Of a DNA stretch of 64,000 bases, positions 1 to 9,069 are shown in pieces. Below the pieces are notes generated by a model. It was not told where the DNA came from. It saw nothing but the letters and a program-made list of their open reading frames with translations, and made no database searches. The DNA is from TMP-86 sp031394735. GTDB taxonomy: Bacteria > Pseudomonadota > Gammaproteobacteria > Steroidobacterales > Steroidobacteraceae. The stretch spans positions 19,902 through 83,901 of the forward strand of contig JANMXI010000217.1 of the NCBI GenBank assembly GCA_031394735.1. The letters run 5' to 3'. The stretch's first letter is position 1. Every line of letters starts with the position of its first letter. Position numbers and translations under genes: made by a program.

Positions 1-370
1 CGAACTCGCGCAACGCCTCGTGAAGTGAGATGTGCGTTTTCTGCGTCGCCGATTCCACGAACACTGACCAGTATTGCGCGCCCACACGACCCGCGCGGAG
101 CGACGGAACGTCGGCGCACAATGTCGGCTGGCGGACCGACAGATCGAGCTTTGACAGGTCGCCCGCACTGACTTCGAGGAGTGAAGTCGGCAGATCGTTG
201 TGAGTGTCGATCAGGGGTGCCTGCGCGAGCAACGACTCGGCGCGCTTCAGCAATGCCGGACTGATGGCGGTAGGAGTCGCATTGGCTGCGGCGCCAATGA
301 CCCTTGATGTGGTCGACAGTGCAAGCGCACCGACAGCGGCCTGGGTTAGAAAGGTACGGCGAGTGGTCAC
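1..370 (-). CDS. Membrane dipeptidase (peptidase M19), N-terminal part, cut by window edge
   Basis: Only the first 123 residues lie in the window. After a twin-arginine-like start (TTRRTFL) and a hydrophobic export signal comes a mature region with LIDTHNDLP at residues 53-61. This is the M19/renal dipeptidase motif whose H57 and D59 are the first zinc ligands; a G-x-VGAQYWSV segment, also typical of the family, follows. M19 enzymes hydrolyse dipeptides, often with D-residues or dehydro-residues at the C-terminal side. The GTG start at 370 is preceded by AGGGGG at good spacing. The catalytic half is outside the window, so activity cannot be judged. Confidence 0.85.
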   Translation of the reverse strand, partial: MTTRRTFLTQAAVGALALSTTSRVIGAAANATPTAISPALLKRAESLLAQAPLIDTHNDLPTSLLEVSAGDLSKLDLSVRQPTLCADVPSLRAGRVGAQYWSVFVESATQKTHISLHEALREF

Positions 371-406
371 GGTGATCCCCCTGGTTGGTAACTGAAGGCC
401 GCCACG

Positions 407-1075
407 CTAGAAGTAAGTGACTGTGAGCAGCGGCCCCAATGAACCTCGATCCGCCCCTGTCGTGTCGTTGATCTCAACCAAGATCGGAATGTTTGATCCC
501 AGGTCTTCCAGGATGCGCACTTGGAAATCCACGAGCCCCAAACGCTGCGCTTCGATCATCAGTGGAGTTACGTCAATGGAAACATTGGTACCGACGTCAG
601 ACTGCGAGATGGGTGGAGACACCAACAAAGATGCGAGAGGTAGCTGGACCGAACGGTCGAAATCGGTTTCGATCAGTGTCGGCGGTTGTATGTCCACCAA
701 CTCGATCAACAGAGGGATGCTGCCCATGGTCGGTTGCAAACTATTGATGTGAACATCGAGGAACGCAGAATCAACCGTCGCGTCACCAGGGACGCCACCT
801 ACCCCTGACAGGGGAAAGTCCAGGAAGGCGCGAAACTCTGTGCGAACTACAGGATCGATACCCGCAAACACACTTTGCACGGTGGGTGACATTCCTTGGG
901 TTATCGTGAATGAAATGGGGGAAGTTTGTTCAATATCACCATCGAAACCTGCATCGCTTTGTATTTGCGTGGTGACTAGGGGCGGTGGGCCGTCTCTGCC
1001 ACGATCACCGCCGCATCCGGTGAGGCTGATCGCGGCATAGGTTATGGCCAGCGCAAAACTTCGAAGGTGATTCAT
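407..1075 (-). CDS. DNRLRE-type lipoprotein
   Basis: A 222-residue protein with a signal peptide ending in the lipobox SLTGC (Cys at about residue 21), so probably lipid-anchored. The rest is beta-rich. It ends in a segment (DTTGADRGSLGPLLTVTYF) resembling the last strands of DNRLRE/CBM96-like beta-sandwich domains, which occur in surface and carbohydrate-associated proteins. No catalytic motif is seen. It lies 36 bp behind the upstream end of the M19 peptidase gene on the same strand, so the two could be cotranscribed. The family assignment rests on the C-terminal pattern only. Confidence 0.6.
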   Translation of the reverse strand: MNHLRSFALAITYAAISLTGCGGDRGRDGPPPLVTTQIQSDAGFDGDIEQTSPISFTITQGMSPTVQSVFAGIDPVVRTEFRAFLDFPLSGVGGVPGDATVDSAFLDVHINSLQPTMGSIPLLIELVDIQPPTLIETDFDRSVQLPLASLLVSPPISQSDVGTNVSIDVTPLMIEAQRLGLVDFQVRILEDLGSNIPILVEINDTTGADRGSLGPLLTVTYF

Positions 1076-1171
1076 TTCGTCGTCCAGTGATTTAGGATCG
1101 GCGACAGGTGGCCGTTGATGGGCATTGTCGCACGGTTCTTCGCGATGGTCGGATTCCGACGTCGGATTTGC

Positions 1172-1813
1172 TCAGTCTGCCGCAGCAAAATGCGCCATTT
1201 GATCTGCGTGTGCCTTCACGAAGGACGGGCGAGCCGTGGCGCGGGCGACATACTCACGGCAGGCTGGATATGCTTCCAGCCCGTCGAACCGATCGACGAG
1301 GCGCAGGACGTCCGCCATTAGTATGTCGGCGACGGAAAAGGTCCCCGCTAACCACTCGCGCCGTGCGATCACAGGCTCCAAGTGTCCGAGCCGGGACGAC
1401 TTGAGGAACCCGTCGAATACTTTCCATGCCGACGAGTCACGCGCTTCACCCGTGAAAACCAATATGGACCAGGGCAGACTAGCCGCCTCGACTGAATTGA
1501 GTGCCGCAAATAGCCATTCCTTAATCTCGCTGCGAATGCGCGGATCGGCAGGCATCAATGCATTACTGCGCTCTGCCAAATGAAGCAGTATTGCGCCACT
1601 TTCGAAGATCGTAATGTCTCCATCCGTCAGCCACGGCACTTGCCCGAAGGGTTGGTGCGAGAAATGCTCGACGTTCCGGTTACGAAACGGCGTGCTCACA
1701 ACGCGATAGGGCAATCCGGCCTCTTCCAGTGCCCAACGCACCCGTAGATCACGCACGAAGCCTCGAGGCATTTCCGGAACCCAATCGAAGGTGGTGAGAA
1801 TCAGTTCGCCCAT
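1172..1813 (-). CDS. Glutathione S-transferase family protein
   Basis: 213 residues. The N-terminal thioredoxin-fold half has the RVRWALEEAGLPYRV pattern, the cis-Pro motif FGQVPWL and the glutathione-binding FESGAIL. The C-terminal half is all-helical with an AGTFSVADILMADVL segment matching the GST N-capping region. The chosen ATG at 1813 has GGAG seven bases upstream; the frame stays open for 20 more codons, but those do not resemble GST sequence. It is a paralogue of the GST at 5330-5992 (RVRWALEE, FGQ-P, FESGAI shared). Substrate is not predictable. Confidence 0.85.
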   Translation of the reverse strand: MGELILTTFDWVPEMPRGFVRDLRVRWALEEAGLPYRVVSTPFRNRNVEHFSHQPFGQVPWLTDGDITIFESGAILLHLAERSNALMPADPRIRSEIKEWLFAALNSVEAASLPWSILVFTGEARDSSAWKVFDGFLKSSRLGHLEPVIARREWLAGTFSVADILMADVLRLVDRFDGLEAYPACREYVARATARPSFVKAHADQMAHFAAAD

Positions 1814-1906
1814 TCGAGAGCTCCAGGGAAAAGTTGCTCTGCCCGCCCAGTTCCGACACTTTGCCTGCCACAACGACTAAATGATGGCTTGCAGGCCTAT
1901 CGAAGG

Positions 1907-2839
1907 TCAAGCCACCTTGCTGCGGGCCTGCCAGTCGCCCGAATTGGCAGACTCAACGGCCAATACGCCGGTCAGGTCTTTTAGAAAGATCGCGAGTTCG
2001 CCGGCCATGACCGCAAAATCAATGTCGAACTGTTCCGCAGGGTCCACGGTGTCGCCTTGCGTGTCATCCTTGCCCATCTCGAGAAAATCGAGTCGCTTGA
2101 TCTGCAGTTTGTCGGTGAGGACGAATGACAATCGATCGTTCCAGGTCAGTCCCAGCCGCGTCGGATATTTTCCCGCGCTCAGATGGCCACGAATTTCCTT
2201 CGCTTCCAGAGGGTGACGCAGGTAGCGGATCACGGCCTTGTTCTTATCGGCACTCTGTAGCTCCAGATCATCATCGATCGAAAACTGAGCGGGTGCCTCG
2301 CCGAGCATCAACCAGGCGGTCCTGGCGGCGTGTGGGGAACGATCGGTCTGAATGGCGGTGGGCGCAAAGCTGCCCAGGGTCTCGCGCAAGGTTTCAACCA
2401 CGGCTTCGGCGCGCGGCAGGCTCGACGCATCGACGGCGAACCACCCGGCGGTTGGATCTATCCAGGCGCGTGTCACCCGCCGTCGTGTAAGGGCGCGAGC
2501 GCGCAGCTCATCGGCAACTCGATTGCGCAGATCACGCATCTGTTTACGTCCCACCGGGAACCCCTGCTCTTGCGCTTGGATCTCGGCACGTTCCTGCGCA
2601 ATTTGCCGAATGATGGACCCCGGCAGCAATTTCTCGTCGGTCCCCAATGCGATCATGTGATGTTGATTGACTGTGTGCACCAACCGGCCACCAGAAGTTA
2701 CCGGTAGCCAGCCACGGCTCGTCATGTCGAACGGACCACACGGCTGCAGCGTGCGGGTCGCAAGCTGGGTCTCCAACTCGGCGGCGCTCGTGGTCCACGG
2801 GTCAGGCAATCGATGAAAGATCAGATTCTTGAATAGCAT
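1907..2839 (-). CDS. rdgC: Recombination-associated protein RdgC
   Basis: A full-length RdgC (310 residues; family about 300). It begins with the characteristic LFKNLIFHRL, continues with a PCGPFD-x-SRGWLP segment and ends with the conserved C-terminal domain containing LTWNDRLSFVLTDKLQIKRLDFL. RdgC forms a ring-shaped dimer on double-stranded DNA and restrains RecA filament formation. It is confined mainly to beta- and gammaproteobacteria, which supports the proposed host group. No strong ribosome-binding site precedes the ATG, but the family N-terminus fits this start. It appears monocistronic. Confidence 0.95.
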   Translation of the reverse strand: MLFKNLIFHRLPDPWTTSAAELETQLATRTLQPCGPFDMTSRGWLPVTSGGRLVHTVNQHHMIALGTDEKLLPGSIIRQIAQERAEIQAQEQGFPVGRKQMRDLRNRVADELRARALTRRRVTRAWIDPTAGWFAVDASSLPRAEAVVETLRETLGSFAPTAIQTDRSPHAARTAWLMLGEAPAQFSIDDDLELQSADKNKAVIRYLRHPLEAKEIRGHLSAGKYPTRLGLTWNDRLSFVLTDKLQIKRLDFLEMGKDDTQGDTVDPAEQFDIDFAVMAGELAIFLKDLTGVLAVESANSGDWQARSKVA

Positions 2840-3024
2840 GAGCCAGGCACTCGACGAAAAAACGAGCGCGGATTATAGGGAACGCGAGCCCGGTATCAGT
2901 GGAATTTATTTTGCGCGCCGGACGAGGAAAATGGAGTCTGCTACTTTACTTTTCAAACATTTCGCGCGTCATTCAGTGCTCAGCGTTACGAGCAGCCACT
3001 TATTGACATTGAGTGGAACGGGCC

Positions 3025-3723
3025 TTACTGAAGACATGCGCCCGTCGGAATCCATTGCGAAACGATTCCTCGTGCCTGAGACGAATCATGGATCACCAAG
3101 ACCAGAGATTTTCTTACTTCAGTGCCTGTGATCTTGAGCTGCATCGGTACGTCCGGCTGCACAGTCATTGTCCCACCGGCTTTCGCCCGAATGGCGCCAG
3201 AGGGAGTCTCCAAACACTGCTCACCCACAATCATGTACCAACCCTCGGGACCCGGGTGCGTGTGGACCCTGGATTGGTCGCCCGGGCGCATCACCGCGTA
3301 CGAGAGAACTGCTGTGTACGACTGCGCCGGCGGCAGCTCCATTGGGCCTACTGTTGCGACCGCTTGCCCGCCCTTGACGATGAGATCGCGTGATCCAAAT
3401 TCCGACAGCCACACTCGACCGTCTTCTTCAAGGACGATCCCGGTTGCGCTCCTGGCTGAATCTGCAGCCGCACGATTTGCAAATGTGCGAATATACCAAT
3501 ACACGCGCCGCATCGGGAATTGCAGGTTTTTTTCCGACGCGACATTAAAGCAACCGAAATCCGGCCGCTTCTGGCCTGGCAGTACATCGTCGCACGACAC
3601 TCCGCTAAGGTGCGCGTGCATCTCACCCGCAGTTTCCTGACCGTTTGCTACGCTCAAGGTAAAGGGTACTGCGAGAGGCAAAAAGAAAATGCCGAAAATG
3701 CTTGCCACTTTGGCACTATTCAT
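3025..3723 (-). CDS. Secreted cupin-domain protein
   Basis: 232 residues with a signal peptide (hydrophobic stretch about residues 9-28, then Ala-Asn-Gly). The second half is a cupin barrel: VMRPGDQSRVHTHPGPEGWYMIVGEQ carries the metal-binding histidines of cupin motif 1, and MTVQPDVPMQLKITG resembles motif 2. Such periplasmic cupins are often annotated generically; the substrate is unknown. The start at 3723 follows GGAGGG at 6-nt spacing; seven upstream codons remain open but lack an RBS. It faces the rdgC upstream region and is followed upstream by a symporter gene on the same strand. Confidence 0.7.
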   Translation of the reverse strand: MNSAKVASIFGIFFLPLAVPFTLSVANGQETAGEMHAHLSGVSCDDVLPGQKRPDFGCFNVASEKNLQFPMRRVYWYIRTFANRAAADSARSATGIVLEEDGRVWLSEFGSRDLIVKGGQAVATVGPMELPPAQSYTAVLSYAVMRPGDQSRVHTHPGPEGWYMIVGEQCLETPSGAIRAKAGGTMTVQPDVPMQLKITGTEVRKSLVLVIHDSSQARGIVSQWIPTGACLQ

Positions 3724-3877
3724 TTTCAACCCTCCTGCATCCACGCGTGCGTCGACTCTGCGCCAGATGAATCGCCATGGTCAATAGGAGACACGGCTTC
3801 CAGCGATGCATCCCGATGCACCGCTGCCCAGTCGCGGTGAACGGCGGCTTTCCGGCGATCAGCTTAACTCGCAGGGC

Positions 3878-5134
3878 TCAGTCTGGGCCGCCGCCACGAA
3901 CCCCTCGCGACAGCAAGGCCGTGGCCGTCATATCGCCCATGACGTTCGCGATGGTCTTGAAGATGTCGGGAATCAAATCGATTGCGATCAAAATCCCGAT
4001 GCCCGCGGCGGGGAGGCCCACGCTCAAAAAAAGCGGCGCGAGCATCAGCAGGCTGCCCATTGGAATGCCTGGTGTGCAAAAGCTCAGCAGGAACGACAGC
4101 GCGAGAATCTGACCCATGTCGGCAGCGCTCAGATGGATCCCGTACAGCCGCGCGACAAAGCACGCGCACGAGAGCCACACGACCGGCGCAGTCACCTTGA
4201 AAACGGAGACTGCCAGCGGGAGAGCAAATCCCGCGATGACGGGTGGGCACGGCAGCGTTCGTTCGGCGCCTTCGATCATCGCCGGCAATGAGGCAAGCGA
4301 GGAGCGCGAGCTGAACGCGATGCTCAGAGCCGGAAACACAGCCACGGCAAATCGCCGCAGGGAGACCCTGCCAAACACAGCCGCGATGATCCACAGCACC
4401 AGAGAAAGGATGCAAAGCAGAGCCGACAGTACGATCACGTAGTAGCCGAATTCGCCGACGGCAGAGGGGCCAATGTGAGCTGCCAACGGCACAATGAGGC
4501 AGAACACGCCCACCGGAGCAAGCTTGACCAACCATCGCACCAGGGTCTGCATGGACTCACTGACGCCTTGAAAGAACATCACCAGCGGTGCCCGTAGTTC
4601 GGCGCTGATATGGGTGGCCGCCAAGCCAAAGGCGATCGAGAAAATGACCAGTGGCAGCATCGTGCCCTCGGCCGCTGCTCGTATCGGGTTTGCCGGCACG
4701 ACGTCCGCAAGCCATTGCGCGAAGGTGGGTAGCTGTTGCGCCTGCTGAACCACGGACGAAACACCCGCCGAGGACGCCAGGTCCGTCGCTACCGGACCTG
4801 TGCTCGTCACCGCGAAAAGAGAGGGCACCGTCAGCGCCGCGAATGCCGTACTTACGCCCAGCAAGGCAACGAAGATCATCATGGCGTGTGCGCCAGTTCG
4901 CCCTGCCGACCGGACATCAGGGAAGGCGGTCATGCTGACGAACAGCAACGAGATCACCAACGGAATCACCGTCATCCGGATGGCATTGATCCATAAGTTG
5001 CCGATCGTCTCGACGCTGGCTCCGGCCGCAATCCACGTTGAGTTGTGCGTCAGAGAAAGACCTAGTCCAATCAGGACGCCTGACACAAGTGCGACGAGCA
5101 CCTGCGCGTTTGGGCCCCAGCGTTTCGATTCCAT
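3878..5134 (-). CDS. Dicarboxylate/amino acid:cation symporter (DAACS/SDF family)
   Basis: 418 residues with about eight hydrophobic membrane segments and the serine-rich re-entrant loop typical of GltP/DctA-type carriers (AFSSRSSLASLP, about residues 273-284). The family moves acidic amino acids or C4-dicarboxylates with H+ or Na+ across the inner membrane. The usual NMDGT motif of TM7 is replaced by a diverged AVSVFKVTAP segment, so this belongs to a divergent branch and substrate inference is unsafe. An AGGGA precedes the ATG by 9 nt. Confidence 0.85.
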   Translation of the reverse strand: MESKRWGPNAQVLVALVSGVLIGLGLSLTHNSTWIAAGASVETIGNLWINAIRMTVIPLVISLLFVSMTAFPDVRSAGRTGAHAMMIFVALLGVSTAFAALTVPSLFAVTSTGPVATDLASSAGVSSVVQQAQQLPTFAQWLADVVPANPIRAAAEGTMLPLVIFSIAFGLAATHISAELRAPLVMFFQGVSESMQTLVRWLVKLAPVGVFCLIVPLAAHIGPSAVGEFGYYVIVLSALLCILSLVLWIIAAVFGRVSLRRFAVAVFPALSIAFSSRSSLASLPAMIEGAERTLPCPPVIAGFALPLAVSVFKVTAPVVWLSCACFVARLYGIHLSAADMGQILALSFLLSFCTPGIPMGSLLMLAPLFLSVGLPAAGIGILIAIDLIPDIFKTIANVMGDMTATALLSRGVRGGGPD

Positions 5135-5329
5135 GCAGTGAGTTCCCTTTATTATTGTTGGTCGCGGCTGACTGTACTACCTCTTACCCACTGTCGCCCG
5201 ACCGATTGCCACGCACCCTGTCATTTCGCGGCAAAGACGCAGACGAATTCCTTTGATAGGCTACAGGAATGCGCATTGCGCCGGCGCTCAACGAGACATC
5301 AGCAAAAGAGAATCATCATTACTCTCACC

Positions 5330-5992
5330 ATGAAACCCACCATCACCGCCTTTGAACGCTCACCTGATCGCGGTAGAGGATTGGCGCGGGACATGCGCGT
5401 TCGCTGGGCACTTGAAGAAGTCGGCCAGCCTTACGAAGTTCGTCTTGTTTCGTTCAGCGAGATGAAGGAGCCCGCGCATCGCGCGCTTCATCCGTTTGGG
5501 CAGATTCCGACCTATGAAGAAGGCGATCTCGCCCTGTTCGAGTCGGGTGCGATCGTGTTCCATATCGCAAAGCGCCATGCAGGCTTGCTGCCTGAGGATG
5601 CGAATGCGCGGGCGCGTGCCATCACGTGGATGTTTGCTGCGCTTAACTCGGTGGAGCCGCCGATCAATGATCGTGGAATGGCAATTCTCATCGAGCACGA
5701 CAAGACCTGGCATGCGGAGCGCTTGGCCTTCCTCGAGGATCGCGTCCGAGTACGGCTGGGCGAACTTTCCAATCGCCTCGGCAAGGCCGACTGGCTCGAC
5801 GGTGCGTTTAGCGCCTGCGATTTATTAATGGTGACGGTGCTGCGCAGGTTGAACGGCTCGGGACTACTGGAAAAATATTCGAATCTCCTGGCCTATGTCG
5901 CCCGTGGCGAAGCGCGGCCCGCCTTCAAACGTGCGTTTGCCGATCAATTGGCGGTGTTCACCGGCAAGCCCTGCGCCCAGGCCGTAAACTGA
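5330..5992 (+). CDS. Glutathione S-transferase family protein
   Basis: 220 residues, paralogous to the GST at 1172-1813. It has an N-terminal thioredoxin-like domain with VRWALEEVGQPYEVRLVSF, FGQIPTYEEGDLALFESGAIVF (cis-Pro and glutathione gamma-Glu binding Glu-Ser) and a helical C-terminal domain with LDGAFSACDLLMVTVL. The ATG at 5330 aligns with the start of family members; the frame is open further upstream (to 5138) but without GST similarity. It is divergent from the symporter gene. Two GSTs of one subfamily within 4 kb suggest an old local duplication. Confidence 0.85.
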   Translation: MKPTITAFERSPDRGRGLARDMRVRWALEEVGQPYEVRLVSFSEMKEPAHRALHPFGQIPTYEEGDLALFESGAIVFHIAKRHAGLLPEDANARARAITWMFAALNSVEPPINDRGMAILIEHDKTWHAERLAFLEDRVRVRLGELSNRLGKADWLDGAFSACDLLMVTVLRRLNGSGLLEKYSNLLAYVARGEARPAFKRAFADQLAVFTGKPCAQAVN

Positions 5993-6038
5993 CGCACTGA
6001 ACTTCAGTTCGTCATTCATCTGCAGCGATGCGAAGCTT

Positions 6039-6086
6039 AACGTGCGTGCAGCGCACTTACCGCACGTTCCCTGTGATAACGTGCGG
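6039..6086 (+). promoter_or_regulatory. Three-segment inverted repeat (attenuator-like) ahead of a membrane-protein gene
   Basis: AACGTGCG occurs at 6039-6046, its exact reverse complement CGCACGTT at 6061-6068, and AACGTGCG again at 6078-6085. Segment 2 can pair with segment 1 (8 bp) or, as CCGCACGTT/AACGTGCGG, with segment 3 (9 bp, 9-nt loop), so the two hairpins exclude each other. It lies 29 nt before the ATG at 6115. Mutually exclusive hairpins in a leader suggest attenuation; a pair of operator half-sites is an equal alternative. No U-run follows segment 3. Confidence 0.4.
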
Positions 6087-6114
6087 CAATAAAGGTCAAT
6101 CTTGGGAGACTACG

Positions 6115-6555
6115 ATGACAGAATCGCTAGGAAAGACACCCTGGCACATTTGGCTGATCGGCGCGTTCGCCGCTTTATTCAACTCCGTCGGCGTGTTCGA
6201 CTTCGTGATGAGCATGGCACAGGGCGCAAAGTATCAGGCCAGCGTGGGAATGACGCCGGATCAGATCGCTCACTATCAAGCGATGCCGAGTTGGATGACG
6301 GTGGTGTGGGCCGTCGGTGTCTTCGGAGCGTTCCTGGCGTCAGTTCTCTTGCTACTACGTCGAAAGTCGGCGTTTCCCGTTTTTGTGACGTCGCTGGCGG
6401 CGTTCCTCATCAGCTTGCTTTACACCTACGTTCTCACCAACGGCGGCGCCATCATGGGTCAACAGATGGCGATCACCAGTGCAGTCATCGCAGGGCTGCT
6501 GGCTCTCTTCTGCTGGTACTCACGGTCAATGACCGCGCGAGGCGTATTGCGCTGA
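6115..6555 (+). CDS. Small four-helix inner-membrane protein of unknown function
   Basis: 146 residues, nearly all membrane: hydrophobic segments at about residues 11-31, 58-82, 87-108 and 115-135. The N-terminus (PWHIWLIGAFAALFNSVGVFDFVMS) and the MTPDQIAHYQAMPSWMTVVWAVGVFGAF loop are shared by a widespread family of uncharacterised proteobacterial proteins sometimes labelled 'sugar transporter'. I find no substrate-defining motif. The ATG at 6115 is supported by GGGAGA eight bases upstream; 29 upstream in-frame codons would run through the repeat structure. It is probably a single-gene transcript. Confidence 0.7.
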   Translation: MTESLGKTPWHIWLIGAFAALFNSVGVFDFVMSMAQGAKYQASVGMTPDQIAHYQAMPSWMTVVWAVGVFGAFLASVLLLLRRKSAFPVFVTSLAAFLISLLYTYVLTNGGAIMGQQMAITSAVIAGLLALFCWYSRSMTARGVLR

Positions 6556-6574
6556 CGACGTATGCGAAAGCGTA

Positions 6575-7309
6575 CTAATGCGGCGCGGGGGCATCGTCAG
6601 GCCAGCGAATTGGCTCGACTCGCGGCACGATAAAGGCCCAGGCAAACGCGCCGGCTAGCAGAACTCCCGCGGCAATCGTGAATGCCCAGGCGAATTGCCC
6701 GGTGCGGTCAACAATCACTCCCGTGATGATCGGCGCAAAGACGCCCGCAAGCTGGCCGGCGACGCCCTGCATTCCAAACCACTGACCTGCGGCTCGCGCG
6801 CCCGCAAGGGTTTGCGTGATGGCAAAGATCATCGGTGTCGTGAAGCCACTGAAGAATCCGTACACGCCCAGCAGGAAAATGGTCGTGCGTGGATCCGCGA
6901 TGGCAGTTAAAGCGATGGTTGCTGCCCCACCGATCGACCCCGCGACCATGATTCCTTTGCGGACACGATTCGGCTATGTGCCGTGACGAATCAATCGGTC
7001 GGATGCAGCACCGATCAGCGCGCACGACAGGGCGTGAATGCAATAGACGACGGCACCAATGACCGCCATCTGCTTCACACTGAAGCCGCGTGATTTGACG
7101 AGCATGAGCGGCAGCCATGAGAGGACAAAATAGTAGCTATAGTTGAGGCAAAAGAGTCCCGCGGCCGTTCCCCATAGCCCGCGCTGCCGCAGTATGTGTC
7201 TGAAGGGCACTGGCGCGACGGCACTCGTCTCCGTGGCGCTCGACAGGCCGCGGTGAGTATAGTGCGCGGCAAAGCCTTTCTTCGTAGACGTCCGCTTCGC
7301 GGCATGCCA
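6575..7309 (-). pseudogene. MFS transporter remnant (C-terminal half with internal stop)
   Basis: Two open segments of one frame (7210-6977 and 6973-6575) join across a single in-frame TAG at 6976-6974 into a protein like the C-terminal half of an ACS/sugar-phosphate-permease-type MFS carrier: a GLWGTAAGLFCLNYSYYFVLSWLPLML helix, then IGAASDRLIRHG, stop, PNRVRKG, then IMVAGSIGGAATIAL. About five to six of twelve helices remain. The N-terminal half is absent: the frame closes at a TGA (7312-7310), and the next gene ends at 7347. A 5' truncation and a nonsense codon together make it non-functional. Confidence 0.75.
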
Positions 7310-7346
7310 ATCACTTTCCAGAGTACTGAACCAGAATCGCTTCGGC

Positions 7347-8726
7347 TCACACCATTGGCACCAGTCCCTCGAGCAGCGTCGGCAAAAGTTCCGACACCGT
7401 CGGATGAATGTGCAAGCCGCGGTTGATCACCGTATAGGGCAGACGCGCTGTCATTACTTCGATGATCGAGTGGATCACCTCGTCACCGTGCACGCCGAGG
7501 ATAGCCGCTCCCAGGATTTGCTGGGTGTCAGCGTCGACGGCAATCTTCATGAAGCCGGCGGTCTCGCCCATCTCGCGCGCCCGACCGACGCGCGTCATCA
7601 TCATCTTTGCGGCGAGCGCCTTGCGGCCGGATGCGCGGATTTGCGCATCCGTCATTCCCACACGCCCGAGCGGCGGATCGACGAACAGCGCATAAGCCGG
7701 GATGCGCTCGCCGACTCTGCGTGTGCCGCCGTCGAACAGGTTGGCGGCGAGAATTTCGTAGTCGTTCCAGCTTGTGTGAGTGAAGGCACCGCGGCCATTG
7801 CAGTCGCCGATTGCGTAGACCCCAGTGACACCGGTCGCGAGCCCTTCGTCGACATTGATGTAGCCGCGCGCGTCAGTGCGGACGCCAACGGTGTCCAGGC
7901 CCAGATCGTGCGTGTTCGGAACACGGCCCGTGGCCACCAGCAGGTGTGAGCCCTCCACCAACGGCGGCCCGTTGCTGCAGTCCACTCTGATCGCAACGCT
8001 TTCGCCGCGGGACTCAAGCGCGATGCAACTCGCGTTGAGACGGAACTCGATGCCTTCAGCGGCGAGAATCGCGCGGATCGCCTCCGAGATGTCCTCGTCC
8101 TCGCGCCCGATCAAACGCGGACCGGTTTCCACCACGGTGACACGGCTACCGAAGCGGCGGAACATCTGCGCGAATTCCAGTCCGATGTAGCTGCCGCCGA
8201 TGATGACCAGGTGTTCGGGCAGCATATCGAGGTGCATGATGCGTTCATTGTTCAGGAACGGTACGTCGGTAATACCAGGCAATTCGGGAACCGCGGCGCG
8301 ACCGCCGACGTTGAGGAAAATGCGCGGCGCCTCCAGTTCACGCTCGCCAACGCGTACGCGCTGCGGCCCAACAAATTGCGCATGCCCTTCGATCACGGTG
8401 ACGTTGCGCGCGCCATCAAGCCAGGCGCGAACCCCGGCGCGCGACTGCTGGACGATCGCATCCTTTCGCGTCTTGACCCGCATCATATCGATGCGCACCG
8501 GCGCATCGATCAGCACGCCGTAGTCGCCCGCGTGCCGCGCGACATATGCCGCCCGCGCGCTGGCGACGAGTGTTTTCGTCGGAATGCAACCGTTGTTGAC
8601 GCAGGTGCCACCGAAGTAGTGGCGCTCAATGATCGCAGTCTTCAGGCCTTCCTTGCCGCAGCGCACAGCGAGCGCAGGTCCGGACTGGCCGGCGCCGATA
8701 ACAATCGCATCAAATGCTTCGGACAT
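7347..8726 (-). CDS. FAD-dependent pyridine nucleotide-disulfide oxidoreductase (mercuric reductase/dihydrolipoamide dehydrogenase-like)
   Basis: 459 residues, the normal length for class I flavoprotein disulfide reductases without a heavy-metal-binding extension. FAD-binding GAGQSG lies at residues 11-16, followed by the redox pair in GGTCVNNGCIPTK; the NAD(P) Rossmann motif is GGSYIGLEFA, the second FAD contact YAIGDC, and the C-terminal catalytic pair HIHPTVSE. All catalytic residues are present, so it should transfer electrons from NAD(P)H to a disulfide or another acceptor. No lipoate-enzyme or mer genes lie nearby and the C-terminal Cys pair of MerA is missing, so mercury reduction is unlikely. 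Confidence 0.85.
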   Translation of the reverse strand: MSEAFDAIVIGAGQSGPALAVRCGKEGLKTAIIERHYFGGTCVNNGCIPTKTLVASARAAYVARHAGDYGVLIDAPVRIDMMRVKTRKDAIVQQSRAGVRAWLDGARNVTVIEGHAQFVGPQRVRVGERELEAPRIFLNVGGRAAVPELPGITDVPFLNNERIMHLDMLPEHLVIIGGSYIGLEFAQMFRRFGSRVTVVETGPRLIGREDEDISEAIRAILAAEGIEFRLNASCIALESRGESVAIRVDCSNGPPLVEGSHLLVATGRVPNTHDLGLDTVGVRTDARGYINVDEGLATGVTGVYAIGDCNGRGAFTHTSWNDYEILAANLFDGGTRRVGERIPAYALFVDPPLGRVGMTDAQIRASGRKALAAKMMMTRVGRAREMGETAGFMKIAVDADTQQILGAAILGVHGDEVIHSIIEVMTARLPYTVINRGLHIHPTVSELLPTLLEGLVPMV

Positions 8727-9069
8727 GGGGTGACCTTTGGTGCACAGTTCGAGTTACTAAAGGCAGGAAGTCTGGTGGCTACGGCAATCGTGCTACAAAA
8801 CAGTGACAGCAGGGCAGGTTTTGACCGCGGACGGTCCGATTGTTTGGTCCGAACAGCCCATTTGGGGATACTAGCAAATCGGTTCAGATCCTTTTCCGAC
8901 AGTCGCAGATTGACCCTGCGCTGATCGTGGCGAAAACGCGGAGTTATCTTCTCATGGTCAGTCGACCGGTAGACTTTCGGTAGGCATTGCCGCCGATCCA
9001 GCGGCAGACCAGGTCTAGCACCAAGCGCCCCTACCGAGTCAAAATCAATTTGACCCGCCAGTCCGAAGT
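8727..9069. other. Intergenic stretch without recognised gene
   Basis: 343 bp between the flavoprotein start and the PepSY gene. Short open frames on both strands lack a family pattern, RBS or consistent codon use. I see no tRNA, terminator or insertion-sequence end. It contains the upstream region of the flavoprotein gene. Confidence 0.5.

Noticed and set aside
7347..8726. Calling this flavoprotein mercuric reductase MerA or lipoamide dehydrogenase
   Set aside because: No C-terminal Cys pair, no metal-binding domain, no mer or dehydrogenase-complex genes nearby; only the superfamily is supported.
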